Notes: generated by a model from the letters alone, not told the origin. A stretch of DNA of 64,000 bases from Endomychus coccineus (GCA_958510875.1 OY294068.1:72580633-72644632), one strand, 5' to 3'. Shown: positions 11,823 through 23,809, counted from the stretch's first letter. Numbers and translations are program-made.

Positions 11823-12130
11823 GAGAGATGACTGAAATCCCAACCGGTCACTGTCGTCTTAACAAACACCTACACACTATGGGCATCACAGATTATCCAA
11901 TATGTAGGAAATGCAGAAAGGCGTAAGAAACTGCCTCTCACATCCTGTTGGAATGCTCAGCACTAGCATCCCTCAGGCACCGACACTTTGGAGAATCAAA
12001 ACTGCTCCCAGAAGAACTCATGGAAGCCAGCACTGGCAATATTCTGCGTTCCTGGCGGGCCACAAACCTGCTAGAATAGAATGGGCTTCTGACCACGGGG
12101 CACTCAATGGGCCTAACCAAGTAGTCTAAG
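11823..12130 (+). pseudogene. Non-LTR retrotransposon RNase H / C-terminal zinc-knuckle fragment
   Basis: Plus-strand translation gives TGHCRLNKHLHTMGITD, then YPICRKCRKA*ETASHILLE and CSALASLRHRHFG. This is the typical C-terminal block of jockey/I-type elements ('TGHxxLxxHLxxMGxxxxPxCRxCxxxxETxxHxLxxCPALxxxR'). One stop falls inside the knuckle. The orientation is opposite to the RT fragment at 9935-10510; see the findings. Confidence 0.7.
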
Positions 12131-12296
12131 TGCATTTGAGAGAGACGATAGCAAGTGCAGTGTTCGGCAGAGAGTGACACCTTCCATGTCGTCTGCTTAG
12201 GCTTGCGCATAAAACTAATTTGCTCCTCTCTGAGCGATTTTCTGGATCCGCCACTGTGAAGAACTATAGAACATTTATTGAGGAAGTCATTTGACT

Positions 12297-12517
12297 CATA
12301 GTCAAAGTATACAGGTCTGCCGGAGCCTCCCTTCTACTGTTTTTAAAATTCGAGTGCAAGCTGATTGGTCGTTTATTTCGTTTATTTAATGTTATTGACG
12401 ACGATATAATATGATGTTGTTACGTGCTGGCGATGTGTTTGGAGGAGTTAGGTGACGTCACCTAGCGCGAGAAACGATGGAAGGGAGGCTCCGGCAGACC
12501 TGTATACTTTGACTATG
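12297..12517. mobile_element. 221-bp MITE with 8-bp target duplication
   Basis: Terminal inverted repeats of about 38 bp begin CATAGTCAAAGTATACAGG and are essentially perfect. ATTTGACT flanks both ends (12289-12296 and 12518-12525). The 8-bp duplication suggests mobilisation by a hAT- or P-type transposase; the TIR itself I do not recognise. It has no coding capacity. Confidence 0.85.
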
Positions 12518-12525
12518 ATTTGACT

Positions 12526-13915
12526 TATGTGAAACAGACAGTTTCTCATAGCGCAATCAGTTCTAATATTTCAAATTTATCTAACATCATTTTCGGGACC
12601 AATAGTTAGAAACTACCCAATTATATGGATACATCAACATCTTAGTGAAGGAATTGTAAATGTCTAAAGTACAAATTAATGTGAGAATCAAAGCGTAGAA
12701 TCACTCAACAATCTGGCAATGACTTTCCCTCACGAGAAACATGATGATTAAGACTGATATGTGGAAATTTTGGATCGATATAAAACACAAACTTTGTCCC
12801 GTAATGAACACTGAATTATTCATATAATATGGAGAGCTTCCTCTATGTAGATCACGAAACAGTAAAATTGAGGTGTTTCAAATTAAGTTTGTGTGGGTAT
12901 GCGTTTGCTTTGGTCTCCCTCATTAATAAACTCGAGAGTAATATTTCATCATTAAGATACTTGCTCATAAGTTTAACAATCGAAATTTTAATTAAAATTC
13001 AGTACACCGTATTTTGCTTACACTCTCGAAGTTTTTATGTTCATGTTTATGAGTTGTTCTGAATTTAATGGAACGATAGACGCAAAATAAAGCTTCGAAT
13101 ATGGAGTTTGAAAATTTGCAATTTTTACTCGAAATTATGCATTGATGAAATATGTTTACTGGCGAATGTATTAAGGAAACACTCGTTTGTGTTCCATGAT
13201 TATATTTAATTCATACTCTGACATATGTTCCGATTTCTCAATCATTATCACAGGAAATAACGGAATAAACATTCTATAGAATCAGTCATTACGCGATGGA
13301 AATCCATTCAAAACTTAAAAAACTATTAAAAATTTGGTTTCCACCAATTTCATAAATGAATGTAACTATTGCTTCGTTACCACTGTTGCTTATTCAAAAA
13401 AATATTGCAAAGTACTTTGGAATATTTGTTTGAAGGAGCTACTTACTGTGTTGGCGAAACTATAGTTATATTTATTCATTAAATTTGTGAAAATCAAACT
13501 TTCAATAGTCAGATTATTTAAATGAATAATTTCATGTTAAAATCACATAATCTCAGGCAGATTTTCAATAGAAACTGGTAATTCCACATGCTTTTCTTCG
13601 TTGTTCAGTTATTTCGAAATAAATAATTCAACCACTGATAATGGCCAAAAGCCAAACTGTTGTTAGCAAAATAGCTTTCGGGCATCTCTGCGTGTGAAAT
13701 GTTTGATTGTAAGAACAGAAAATATATTGGAAATGACTTAGAAACAGCTAATGAAAAGATATTGATAGCCTATTTTAAGGAATTTCCAAGAGACAAAAAA
13801 TTTTCAACTTTACGGAGTCATTACTCGATGATACGGACTATGTTGTCGATTAGAAAAAAGGTGGTATGAGTAAATATATTCGATCAATTGCTTTTTATAC
13901 AAGATTCTTTGAAAT
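12526..13915. other. AT-rich DNA with dispersed repeat pieces
   Basis: No gene is seen. About 13400-13520 resembles 24040-24140 (both with GAAACTATA, then TTTATT-ATTAAA and GTGAAAATC). About 13670-13760 resembles 50356-50440 (CTGCGTGT, then GATTGTA, then ATATTGGAAA). These are fragments of one or more unnamed dispersed repeats. Confidence 0.45.
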
Positions 13916-13919
13916 TCAG

Positions 13920-16013
13920 ATTCTACAGCAAAAAAATCCAAAAAATTCCATTAGACTTTTTCAACGTATGAGGGAGTATTTTGGTGCTCTTAACACAATG
14001 GTATGGTCCAAATTGAGCTACCGGATACATAACATGCCGCAAATCGCCGATTTATGGCCATTTTTTGGCCATTTTCGGGTTTTTCAAAGATATAACAAAA
14101 TCGATGGATTTTTATGGAAATATGCGGAAAAGCAAAGTTGTAGTGCTTATCAACGCTCATCATCTGGTTTAAACTAGATGGCGCTAGCATTCTTAGAACT
14201 CAAGATATGGCCATTTTAATGTGGCGAAAATGACTATTTTTGCGTTTTTCGAAGATAGGGCCGAATCTATGCATTTTTATAAAAATAATAGGGGAGCAAA
14301 ATTATAATAGTCAAAAATACCCGTAATCTGGTTTAAACTAGATGGCGTTAGCGGACATGAAACTCAAAATATGACCGTTTTAGCGTCAAAAAAATAATAA
14401 TTTTATGGGTTTTTCGACAATGGTACAGAATCTATGCACTTTTATGAAAATAGTAGATCTAACAATGTTATAGTAGGTGGATAATCTGGTTCAAACTAGA
14501 TAGCGCTAGTGGTCATAGAACTCAAAATATTGCCGTTTTAGTGATAGAAATTATAATTTCTTCAATAGTTTTACGACGATATAAAAAAATATACATTGCT
14601 GTAAAATGTGTCATTTACTTAATTCATCAGTCTACAAAATTTAATTGGGAGCCCATTGAACCAAGCTTTTCTTACTAAAATTATAATATGATAATTCAAA
14701 GTACATAAAAAGTATATATGCGCAGGTATAAAATAAACGTACGTATTGTAATTTTTTTTTGGGACTACTGTTGCTTCAAGCGACGCGATGTGTTAACAGC
14801 TGTTACATTTCGTTTCATCACTACATTCTTCTTAAGAGACGCGTTCGCCACCAGATGACGAAACAGTAGAAGAAGGCCAAGATGTTGATATGGGAAAATC
14901 AAACAATGAAACGGTATATATAATATATATTTATGTATACATAATTATTATAATTAATGTGTCAATATTAAAATTACCTAATCAATTTATTAGATCGATA
15001 AGTCATTGTGCGCTGAAGACATTTCTATCAGTAGTATCTATGGGAAGGACTCTTCTTCTATTTTATCGGACGACCCAAGTTTTAATGATGATGACGAACC
15101 GATACAAGGACCTAGTCAATTAGAGCTATCACCGTCAAGGTTTGAATTTGATAAGCTTTGTATAATATGCGCTAAAGATGTTTCAGAAGTTTTCATTTCT
15201 GCCGAAGCAAAAAAACCCCAAAACAAAAGGAAAAAAGTTTGTAAATTCGTTAAAACAGACAATGTACTATATTACCCGAACATATTTATAGTTGATTCTG
15301 AATTAAAAGCGAGACTTCATGAGAAAAAAATGATTGATATAGAAGCCAGATATCATCTACAGTTATTATTTTTTTGACGCTAAAACGGCCATATTTTGAG
15401 TTGCATGACCGCTAGCGCCATCTAGTTTGTACCGGATTGCTGGTATTTTTGACTACTATAAATTTGTTCCTCTGACTATATGCATGATAATACGCAGGTT
15501 TTATCCTATTTGTAAAAAAAGACAAATAGTTATAATTTTTTTGACGCCAAAACGGCCATATTTTGAGTTTCATGACCGCTAGCGCCATCTAGTTTGGACC
15601 AGATTACGGGTATTTTTGACTTCTCCCCTGACTATTTTCATAAAAATGCATAGATCCGACCCTATCTTCGAAAAAAGCAAAAATGGTCATTTTCGCCACA
15701 TCAAAATGGCCATATTTTGAGTTATAAGAACGCTAGAGCCATCTAGTTTGAACCAGAAGATGAGTCTTGATAAGCACTACAACTTTGCTTTTCTTGACTA
15801 TTTTCATAAAAATGCATATATTTTGTTATATCTCCGAAAAACCCGAAAATGACCAAAAAATGGCCATAAATCGGCGATTTACGGCATGTTCCGTATCCGG
15901 CAGCTCAATTTGGACCATACTCTCGTGTTTAGCGCACCAAAATACCCCCTCACACGTTGAAAAAGTTCATTGGAATTTTTTGGAACCAAATTTTTGCCAG
16001 GATGACTGGACTA
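13920..16013. mobile_element. Foldback element copy 4 with internal non-repetitive core
   Basis: The right end GACTGGACTA (to 16013), followed by TTA, matches the TAGTCCAG family. The left end is worn and no clean TIR can be read. The arms (about 13920-14555 and 15365-16013) are inverted copies made of about 130-bp tandem units with TAGATGGCGCTAG, CTCAAAATAT and CATTTTTATGAAAATA. Between them lie about 800 bp that are not inverted-repeated and include spliced coding fragments. Confidence 0.7.
14837..15363 (+). pseudogene. Spliced zinc-finger-like exon fragment inside foldback
   Basis: Two open segments can be joined through a plausible intron. The first exon (about 14837-14913) ends ACG before GTATAT; the second starts at 14994 after TTATTAG. 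The phase is 0 and the frame stays open. The product has an acidic, Ser/Asp-rich stretch (SDDPSFNDDDEPIQG), then FDKLCIICAKDVSE and a basic KNKRKKVCKF-like segment, ending MIDIEARYH exactly where the foldback arm begins. The CxxC...'EARYH' arrangement resembles an N-terminal zinc-binding module seen in insect repeat-encoded proteins, where 'YHxxCY' normally follows. Here it is cut off after YH. I infer a truncated captured or resident gene; no function is assigned. Confidence 0.45.
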
Positions 16014-16285
16014 TTACGAAAATAGTTGAGTTTTCATTACGTTTCATTCTCCTCTGGATAGTTGTGACGTGCTTTGCCACTTGTGCGCTGAACTACTCAC
16101 TGCGAAATTCACTCTTATTTCTCGGACGCCAGATGTTTCTTAAGGTTTACTCCTCAGGAAAGACTTCTGCTAGGGTCCCCATCACAAAGCGTGTCACGGA
16201 GCTATCTATAGATAGCCTTATCCCTAGGGTATAACCAGGGCCCAGTGGGCAGAAGAACAGTATCAAAGTTGTAGCTCAGGGCTTT

Positions 16286-16446
16286 TACTTCCGGAATTGG
16301 CACAGCGTGTATATGCCCTAACTCCTCTATCTGCAATAACCTCTCTACCCACAGCCGAGGCTTCACATACATCAAAATGGTTATTACGATATTCAAGCAC
16401 ACAACCACCCCAGCTTATACTTCCGGAATTGGCACGGCGTGTACAA
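16286..16446. repeat. Short direct duplication
   Basis: ACTTCCGGAATTGGCAC followed by GCGTGTA occurs at about 16288 and again at about 16422, a spacing of roughly 134 bp. It looks like two units of a decayed tandem repeat. Confidence 0.45.
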
Positions 16447-16619
16447 ACATGTCTAAGACGCCCCTGTCATTCAAATTTTCGCCCTCTCGGGAACTATACA
16501 TTTACTCAAAGTGATTTGATTGCTTAAAGTGATCCCGGTCCACTTCTTATACGTTTTTCGAGGTTCTGGTCACGTCCGTACCACTAAATCTCTATTTTAT
16601 GCCGTGGCCTTTTTGCTTA

Positions 16620-17400
16620 TATCTAAGATTCGGGCTCATGCTGCTCCACCAAATCCACTTCTGCAAGGTGAAGTCGATTTTTGCTTGAGCGTCATTATTT
16701 TAAGAGGAAAGCCGAAAGTGATATGACAGAAAAACCTTCCAAAATGATTAGAATGGAGCTAGCTAAAAATGATGTGTCTTTAAACAATTTAAGAATGAGT
16801 GATCTACAATGTGCTAGGAGAAACATTTGCACTGCACGTCGAAAATTGTTGCCAGTCTTGCCAAAATCATCATCGGAGGTTCATGAAGCTTTGAATGAAC
16901 TTCAACCAAAAACCAACCGAAATGAAAACTTCCTAATTGTGAATGATTTATTCAAAAATTTAGTGATATTTAGCTGTAAAAGTGATTTAGAGTTTTCATG
17001 TGAATCAAAAATTATTTATATGGACGGTACATTTTCTTAGTGCACAAAATATTTCACACAAATGTACGATACATGGTTTTTTTAACGGCGTTCATATACC
17101 ATTAGTTTTTTGTTTATTAAAAGACAAAAGTGAAAAAACATATAGGTTTTGAATATCAACAATTAAATAGTATTGTGATTATATAAAAATCAAATTTGTA
17201 CCAGAAGAAATAGTAGTAGATTTTGAGATATCTTTTCATAATGCAGTATTAGAAATTTATCCAAATGCTAAAGTTACTGGGTTTCTATTCCATTTAACTC
17301 AAGCATGGTACAGCAAAATTCAAAATCTAGGTTTATCAGAAGAATGCCAAGACAAAAATTCTGAGATTGGAAAGTGGCTCCATTATTGTTTTGTTCTTTT
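16620..17400 (+). pseudogene. MULE transposase relic
   Basis: The frame 16681-17037 gives AESDMTEKPSKMIRMELAK, then DLQCARRNICTARRKLLP and SKIIYMDGTFS. The last corresponds to the first catalytic Asp region of insect MULE transposases ('xxxVDGTF'). After a frameshift near 17040 come FCLLKDKSEKTYRF, VVDFEISFHNAVLEIYPNAK (second Asp region), then GFLFHLTQAWYSKIQNLGLS, the family's 'GCxFHLxQAWxRKIQ' block, ending at KWLHYCFVL. Several stops and shifts show it is dead. An upstream FLYWCH-type zinc finger is not clearly readable. Superfamily assignment is confident. Confidence 0.75.
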
Positions 17401-17945
17401 ATTTTTTTTAGTTCTACGAAGTTAAGCCAGTAGAGGAAAGACTTGAAAAATTTTCTGATTACCTTCTCGAAAATTATTTGACAGATAATTCGAATTTCTG
17501 GAAAATTATTCAATATTTTCACTAGAAATTCAGAGGGTAGTTTTGAAACCATAACACCTATCTTCAGTCCAAATTTCAGCAAATAGTAAAAATACACGTG
17601 CATATCGGACTTACCGTTATAACCTGACTAGTTAAATGTCAAATTTTAAAATGTATCCATTTTCATGTCATTGTAATTCGTCTTTATTTTAAATTTAACT
17701 TGGTGACATAATTGGAAAATGGAATCTTCAGTCCAATGACTATAATAAGGAGAAGAAAAATCTAAATGTTTTTTGTAGAAATGTCTAGTTTAATATTAAC
17801 CTAAACTTTTGTAAGTATTAACCTAAATACATAATTGTCATCTAATTTGTAAAAATTGTAGTACCCTGAAGAAGCAATAAATTATTTGCAAAATATTGGT
17901 ATAGAAAAAATAGTTTTCTTTTGATTGCCCAACTACAGACCGAAA
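17401..17945. other. No gene seen
   Basis: AT-rich sequence following the MULE relic, probably its non-coding 3' part. Nothing else is recognised. Confidence 0.4.
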
Positions 17946-17948
17946 TTC

Positions 17949-17965
17949 CCGTTAACAAACCTTTC

Positions 17966-18020
<55 letters not shown>
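17949..18020. repeat. (TA)n microsatellite
   Basis: A TA dinucleotide run abuts the left end of the Penelope-like palindrome. A matching run lies at 19730-19768 on the other side, so the palindrome probably inserted into one TA tract. Confidence 0.9.
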
Positions 18021-18023
<3 letters not shown>

Positions 18024-18222
18024 GAACTGGATTCTCGGGTATTGATCCGCGTTGTGTGGTTTCGGTCCTTAAAAGGACCAATTTCACGACGTTTCGGCAA
18101 AGTCGCATTTGCCATCTTCAGGTGATTCGACCGTAGAGTCTGGAAAATCTAGGCGAACTGACGCTTACTTGGAGGGACAGGTATTTATATCCCCCGTTAT
18201 GTTTGACCTTTGGACTTTCGAA

Positions 18223-18951
18223 CTATTTCACGCTTGGTTGATTTCTACGTGTTTGGCTCCGAGTGACACGTTTGGATGACGTCATTGCGACGCTGGAATC
18301 AACCGGAAAGTTTCCGTGACCTGTTGCACGTGCACTGGATATCACGTTCTCTCTTGTTTTTGGTTTTATCTTCCGACTTTCTAAAGCGGGTTTCCATGTT
18401 GCTGGTAATCTTAGTCCGTCATCTCGTTTGTTAAGACTATGTGGACGTTTCTCGATCTCTATTGCCTCCCTGGTTATTCTGGTGTAGAAGTGTTCAATGT
18501 TGGCTAGAGTCTTTGTGCCGCTAAAGTTGATCATATGGCCAGTACTTCTTACATGTTCAGCTAGTGAAGACGTGGTTTCGTTTTTCGACACAGCGTTTGC
18601 ATGTTCAGTCTTTCGCACATCAATGCGTCTGTTGGTCTGCCCGATGTATGTCTTTTCACAATTACCACATGGCACCTCGTACACTCCTTGGCATTCTAGA
18701 GGAATTCTGTCTTTTGGATTCCGAAGAACATTTTTGATTTTCCTATCTGTTGTGAAGGTTGTTTTGATATCATGACGGCTCAGTATTTTGCAGATTTTGT
18801 CAGTTGTGCCTTTTATGTAAGGTAGAAAAGCGTTTCCCACTGGTTGATCTTCATTGTTGACATCCTTTTCATTTTTGCGTTGAGAGTTATGAATCTGTTT
18901 TCTTGAATAGCCATTCATCCTAAGGGCTGTTCGGATGGTTTCCATTTCTTT
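18223..18951 (-). pseudogene. Penelope-like ORF 3' part with GIY-YIG endonuclease (left copy)
   Basis: The minus-strand frame is open through the palindrome spacer. It gives NAFLPYIKGTTDKICKILSR, the family linker after the RT thumb. Then comes IPLECQGVYEVPCGNCEKTY with IGQTNRRIDVR, an intact GVY-x10-YIG endonuclease core. SSLAEHVRSTGHMINF follows as the His-containing segment, then REAIEIEKRPHSLNKRDDG with the catalytic-type Glu. GIY-YIG nicks DNA for target-primed reverse transcription. The RT itself is absent, so this is a 5'-truncated copy. The C-terminus is basic and Ser/Thr-rich and ends at 18223. Confidence 0.8.
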
Positions 18952-18953
18952 CA

Positions 18954-19495
18954 AAACAACCTTCACAACAGATAGGAAAATCAAAAATGTTCTTCGGAAT
19001 CCAAAAGACAGAATTCCTCTAGAATGCCAAGGAGTGTACGAGGTGCCATGTGGTAATTGTGAAAAGACATACATCGGGCAGACCAACAGACGCATTGATG
19101 TGCGAAAGACTGAACATGCAAACGCTGTGTCGAAAAACGAAACCACGTCTTCACTAGCTGAACATGTAAGAAGTACTGGCCATATGATCAACTTTAGCGG
19201 CACAAAGACTCTAGCCAACATTGAACACTTCTACACCAGAATAACCAGGGAGGCAATAGAGATCGAGAAACGTCCACATAGTCTTAACAAACGAGATGAC
19301 GGACTAAGATTACCAGCAACATGGAAACCCGCTTTAGAAAGTCGGAAGATAAAACCAAAAACAAGAGAGAACGTGATATCCAGTGCACGTGCAACAGGTC
19401 ACGGAAACTTTCCGGTTGATTCCAGCGTCGCAATGACGTCATCCAAACGTGTCACTCGGAGCCAAACACGTAGAAATCAACCAAGCGTGAAATAG
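18954..19495 (+). pseudogene. Penelope-like GIY-YIG endonuclease (right copy)
   Basis: This frame encodes the same protein segment as the left copy from KTTFTTDRKIKNVLRNPKD onward, including GVYEVPCGNC, YIGQT and the C-terminal tail, with no visible amino-acid change. It is 5'-truncated at the palindrome centre. The near identity of the two arms suggests recent formation or gene conversion between arms. Confidence 0.75.
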
Positions 19496-19589
19496 TTCGA
19501 AAGTCCAAAGGTCAAACATAACGGGGGATATAAATACCTGTCCCTCCAAGTAAGCGTCAGTTCGCCTAGATTTTCCAGACTCTACGGTC

Positions 19590-19640
19590 GAATCACCTGA
19601 AGATGGCAAATGCGACTTTGCCGAAACGTCGTGAAATTGG
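19590..19640 (+). ncRNA. Hammerhead-like motif in Penelope terminal repeat (palindrome copy)
   Basis: TCAC precedes CTGAAGA (19597-19603), then one T, a perfect GGCAAA...TTTGCC hairpin, GAAA (19623-19626), CGTCGT and GTGA. The order is that of a type I hammerhead: TCAC can pair with GTGA as stem I and ACG with CGT as a tiny stem III. Against activity, position 7 is A, a T is inserted before stem II, and the cleavage-site base appears to be G. The left arm carries the same motif on the minus strand near 18121-18078. Confidence 0.35.
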
Positions 19641-19725
19641 TCCTTTTGAGGACCGAAACCACACAACGCGGATCAATACCCGAGAATCCAGTTCTACACA
19701 TTACGTCCGCGAGAACCTAAGAAGA

Positions 19726-19768
<43 letters not shown>

Positions 19769-19770
<2 letters not shown>

Positions 19771-22700
19771 CGGGGAGGGGGGAGGTCGTATCAACTCGAA
19801 ATTTGGACTGGAAGTTCCTTGGACATTGATAATAAGAGGGTACTACTTTGGTTTCTTAATTTTTAATACAACCAGAGATATTAATTTTTTGTTGCTAAAC
19901 TACCCTTAAACATGTCAAAAAAAACCAAAAAAGGGTTGCACCCACTTTGGGAAATAAAAATTTCAGGAGGTTGTTGTTGGTACCCTAAAAAAACTTTCCC
20001 ACCGGGTCGCTATGCATCGTAAAATTTTCGCCAACCTTGCTTATTTTCTCGCCAGATTTACTTCACTATATTATTTGGAAGGGATCGAAACTTAGAACAA
20101 CGTTAGACGAAATGTATCGTGCTACAAGGTAATTATGTTGAGAAATAAAATAAGTTTTGACCAAATAAATCATTTCTTGTTCAATTTCTCAGGGACTTTT
20201 CACCTTACCCTTGTATATCACTATTTTTGCAATGTTATCTCCAAAGAAACAAACAAAAATGGCTTTGATACTTCCAAATGAAAATAAAACGTAGTGAAAT
20301 TTAATTTTTTCTTAGCAACTGAATTACAGAGAATCTTGTATAAAACACGATGCAAAACATTTTTTGCACGCTGTATTCACATCTAGTGCAGAAATCACAC
20401 TCATTCATCACAACTACTTGCATAAATAGCTATTATCTCCTGACGTCTCATAATGATATCGTTATAGACGTAATTTCCAATGTCAAAATGACATATTTTC
20501 TTGGACTGAGTACTCTTATGATTTTATGATAGTACTGAGTGAATACTACAAAGAAATAAAATGATTAAAAAAATAAAATTACGCAAAATATCAAACTTTT
20601 ATTTAGAACAAATTCAACGATTATAATTTATAACACAATTTATATATTCCGAGATATTCCATTTGTTATAAAAGACATTCCATTTGTTGATTGGAAATGG
20701 TTTCTTCTTGTTCATTAATAGTAATAATTAAGTGCCCCTTTTTTTTTTACTAACGATGTATAAGCCATCCTGAACAACATGCAAACAGAATTTTGCATTT
20801 TCGTGAGGTCTATAAACTTTCATTATGGCCTCAATTTTTCCACACTTTTGACTAGACTATGTTGACTCGTTCGGCACTCAGGCACGAACGCTCTACTGTG
20901 CTTCATTGTTAAAGGAATATCGCATGCGATGAATTCTAGTTGAAGATCTTTGGTTATTGATATTGAGCATTACTGAGTGGGACGAGTTTGCTCAAGCCAT
21001 AGCCGTGTCCTGACGACTGAATGGAACAGTTAGCTGAGATGTCTGACCATGGTTGGGAAATTGTTTTGAAGTTGTCATTCGCCAGTTCTCATTTCAATAA
21101 TATTCCATAATTATCGATTTTAATAATCGTTTGGTGTCTGTTATTGATGTGCATTACTGTAGCTTCTCGAGCATATTCATATGTCTGTTCTTTGCCAGAT
21201 ATCTCTGTGCGAGAAGGAACCCACTGACGCGTTATATTAATTAATGTCTTGAGGCTAGTATCATCAACAATTAGGATTACAAATCATGTAGTCACGTACC
21301 CAATATCTTGCTTTTCTTGTCTTTCAGAGATCTCTTGTTTGCTTTTATTAGGTCCCTTTTGTTTTGAATGTAAGATGAACGCTTATGTAAATAGGTTTAT
21401 TTTCTCTATCGCTTTTCAGTTTACGAACCGCAGCAATAATGTTATGTTCGAGTATATACGAACATTTAATTTTATTATAACAGACCCTGGTCGTTTGATG
21501 TTACTATCTATATGTGCCTCTCTAGGATTCCATCATGTTCAGATTTGTTTGACCAAGGTACTTTAGTTGGTTATTATGACAGTAATTTTTATTTCAATAT
21601 AAGTCATCCATAATTGCTGATCTTAGATTTTAAACTTCCTTCGTAATTCATATTGAATGGCTTTTCAACTTCTGAATTATTTGTGATGTGGACTCAAAAT
21701 CAACTATTTTAATATTCGAGTCGTCAATATTATGACTATACAATTCTACAGCTACTGTTGCCTCTTTTTGCTGATTTTTCACCGGAGTAACATCATCCTA
21801 AATATTATTCAACTCAGCCGTTGATGTATCATTAAATTTGCTTCATTATAAATTTTCATTGGATTTTTCACAACAAGAAGAGCACCTCCATGGAAATTTG
21901 TTTATATCTGATAGACTCGACATCGACGAACAATTTAAAAGAAATGGTTTCTTAAGCAACGCAGTGGACTACAGGTGTGTGGTCTGTAACAGCAGCACCA
22001 CAAAGGGCGCATGTTTCAGGCACCGCGAAGTTGATAATAAAATTATCACGATTAAAAAGTTTATACATATTTCCACTGGTGGCTCAATTCAATACATTGG
22101 AGTATTAATTTCACGTATGTAAAATGTATTCGGTTATTTGAAATTTTACATAGCTACTGTAACTAATGCCTCTTGTTTTTTTCGAAAAATTCAGCCATTT
22201 TTACCACCAATTTGCACCAGTGAAATGAGAACGTCTGTAACATATGTAGGTAACTTGATGCAGTTGTTCAATTAGTTTTCCGACTTGAAATAAAACATGG
22301 AATTCGTAATTTTTATCATATTCAGTTCTTGTGCCCATTTCATGAGGAATGAAAATGTTCCTCATAGAGAGATGATTTGTTAGTGACTATAGCTATCTTG
22401 ACGTATCATACACTTAGAAAGAGTTATGTTGGCAAGAAATGAAATCTCGCCGAATACGTAGAATGGTTATCTCCATATTACTCCACATTCACAAATACAA
22501 TAAAATTTTTCCACACCATGACTCTCTTCACTCGCGCCAACAAAAATTCATTGTGTCCTCCAGTTTGAACTTCTTTCATTTCCTTTTAGACTATTATATT
22601 AAGTTAAATATCAAAACACAGATTTGGCTATTTCATAACATTGTTTTTCCTAATTGCCACATAATCCGATCAACTTCTCCTTCTCTTTCCCATTCATTCT

Positions 22701-23095
22701 CGCAACTTTTTTAATTTGTTGTTGTTGAATGAATGTTCCACCTTTATATATACGGTTGTTTCCACAACAAAACATAATAGAATGGATTAATATACTCTAG
22801 TTGTGTATCTATAGCTTTTTACTATACAATAGATATGCCTAAATATGAACATTTTGTTTAGTTTATATAACATCTTTTTGGATGAATATAGTTAAAATAA
22901 TATTGGAATCAATTTTCATTAACCAATTCTGAGTATATCACTGTGTGGTGGAACATTTATCAATACATTGTTGTCAATGTGTACATTTGTATTTTATTCA
23001 CATTTTATCGTCCAAATACATGAGGTATATCAATAGAACAACCTTTATGTGAATATAAGATATATAAGAGGGAGTAATTAAAATCCTCATCACAT
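19769..23095. other. AT-rich DNA, one possible foldback remnant
   Basis: No gene is recognised. At about 20822-20853 the sequence CATTATGGCC...TTTTGACTAGACTATG resembles the right end of the TAGTCCAG foldback family, and could be a solitary decayed terminus. An open frame at 21838-22122 has two CxxC-like spacings but no family I know. Confidence 0.4.
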
Positions 23096-23809
23096 GTTCA
23101 ATTCAGGGCCGTAGCTAGGGTAGGGGGATGCCCTACCTTAAATTTTCCATGCCCTACTTTAAAAATACAGAATTCTGACGTTCAGTCAAATTTCATTTCC
23201 TTCATATTGGCAACTTTGGCGTAACTAGATAGGATCCGGGTACAGCCCTGCTCCACACGAGCGACATTGGCCCACCCCCGGAGAAATAAAATGAAATTAA
23301 ATTGGTTGTTTTCATGTTCATAAGCAAAAAAAATTGCTATTTTAGTATACTAGCACATGAAGTAGTATAATAGTTTAGTAAAATATAATTATTATTATTT
23401 TACCAGAAGTAGTCTGTTGTCTATTTCCTGCACATACTTTTGTCCTATACACAGGAGAAGTGAAATAAAACTTCCATACTCCATACGCCATGTGTTGGTT
23501 TTTCTCATCTTCTCTCTAAAAATGTCGATACAACAACTACATATTTGTCAAATTAGGCAATTCATAAGTAACCATGTTCTAGACAAAATTATAACACTTT
23601 CAAAATGTTGATTCTTCTTTAAGTTTAATAAAACATAAGAAGCAGTAGAATCTATGGATACTTATAAAGATGTTGAAAATTGCTACATGCAAAGAGAATT
23701 TAATGAAAAACATTTTCAAAAATAAAAATCTTGAAATATCTTTAGAAAATCTTCGAAATGAAATAATAACAGAGCTTACCCATGATTTGTACATTTTGTT
23801 ATGAGTATA

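Larger units (their letters stand above)
18021..19697. mobile_element. Penelope-like palindrome, two 746-bp arms
   Basis: The left arm 18021-18766 and right arm 18952-19697 are equal-length, near-identical inverted copies separated by 185 bp (18767-18951). Each arm holds the GIY-YIG end of a Penelope-like ORF plus its 3' terminal repeat. The spacer continues the coding sequence upstream of the left copy, so the left copy (minus strand) is the longer one. Both outer ends abut TA runs. A long reading frame that crosses the centre is an artefact of the palindrome. Confidence 0.85.

Noticed and set aside
13920..16013. Treating this region as an ordinary multi-exon host gene
   Set aside because: The flanking sequences are foldback arms made of tandem units, and the coding fragment ends abruptly at the arm. 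Only the two short exons are kept, as a fragment.
17925..18125. Frame containing a long Ile-Tyr repeat
   Set aside because: It is a translation of the (TA)n microsatellite.
18223..19221. A 332-codon reading frame crossing the centre of the Penelope palindrome
   Set aside because: Its first half is the antisense of the right arm and mirrors a frame on the other strand. Only the part below 18951 is genuine Penelope coding sequence.
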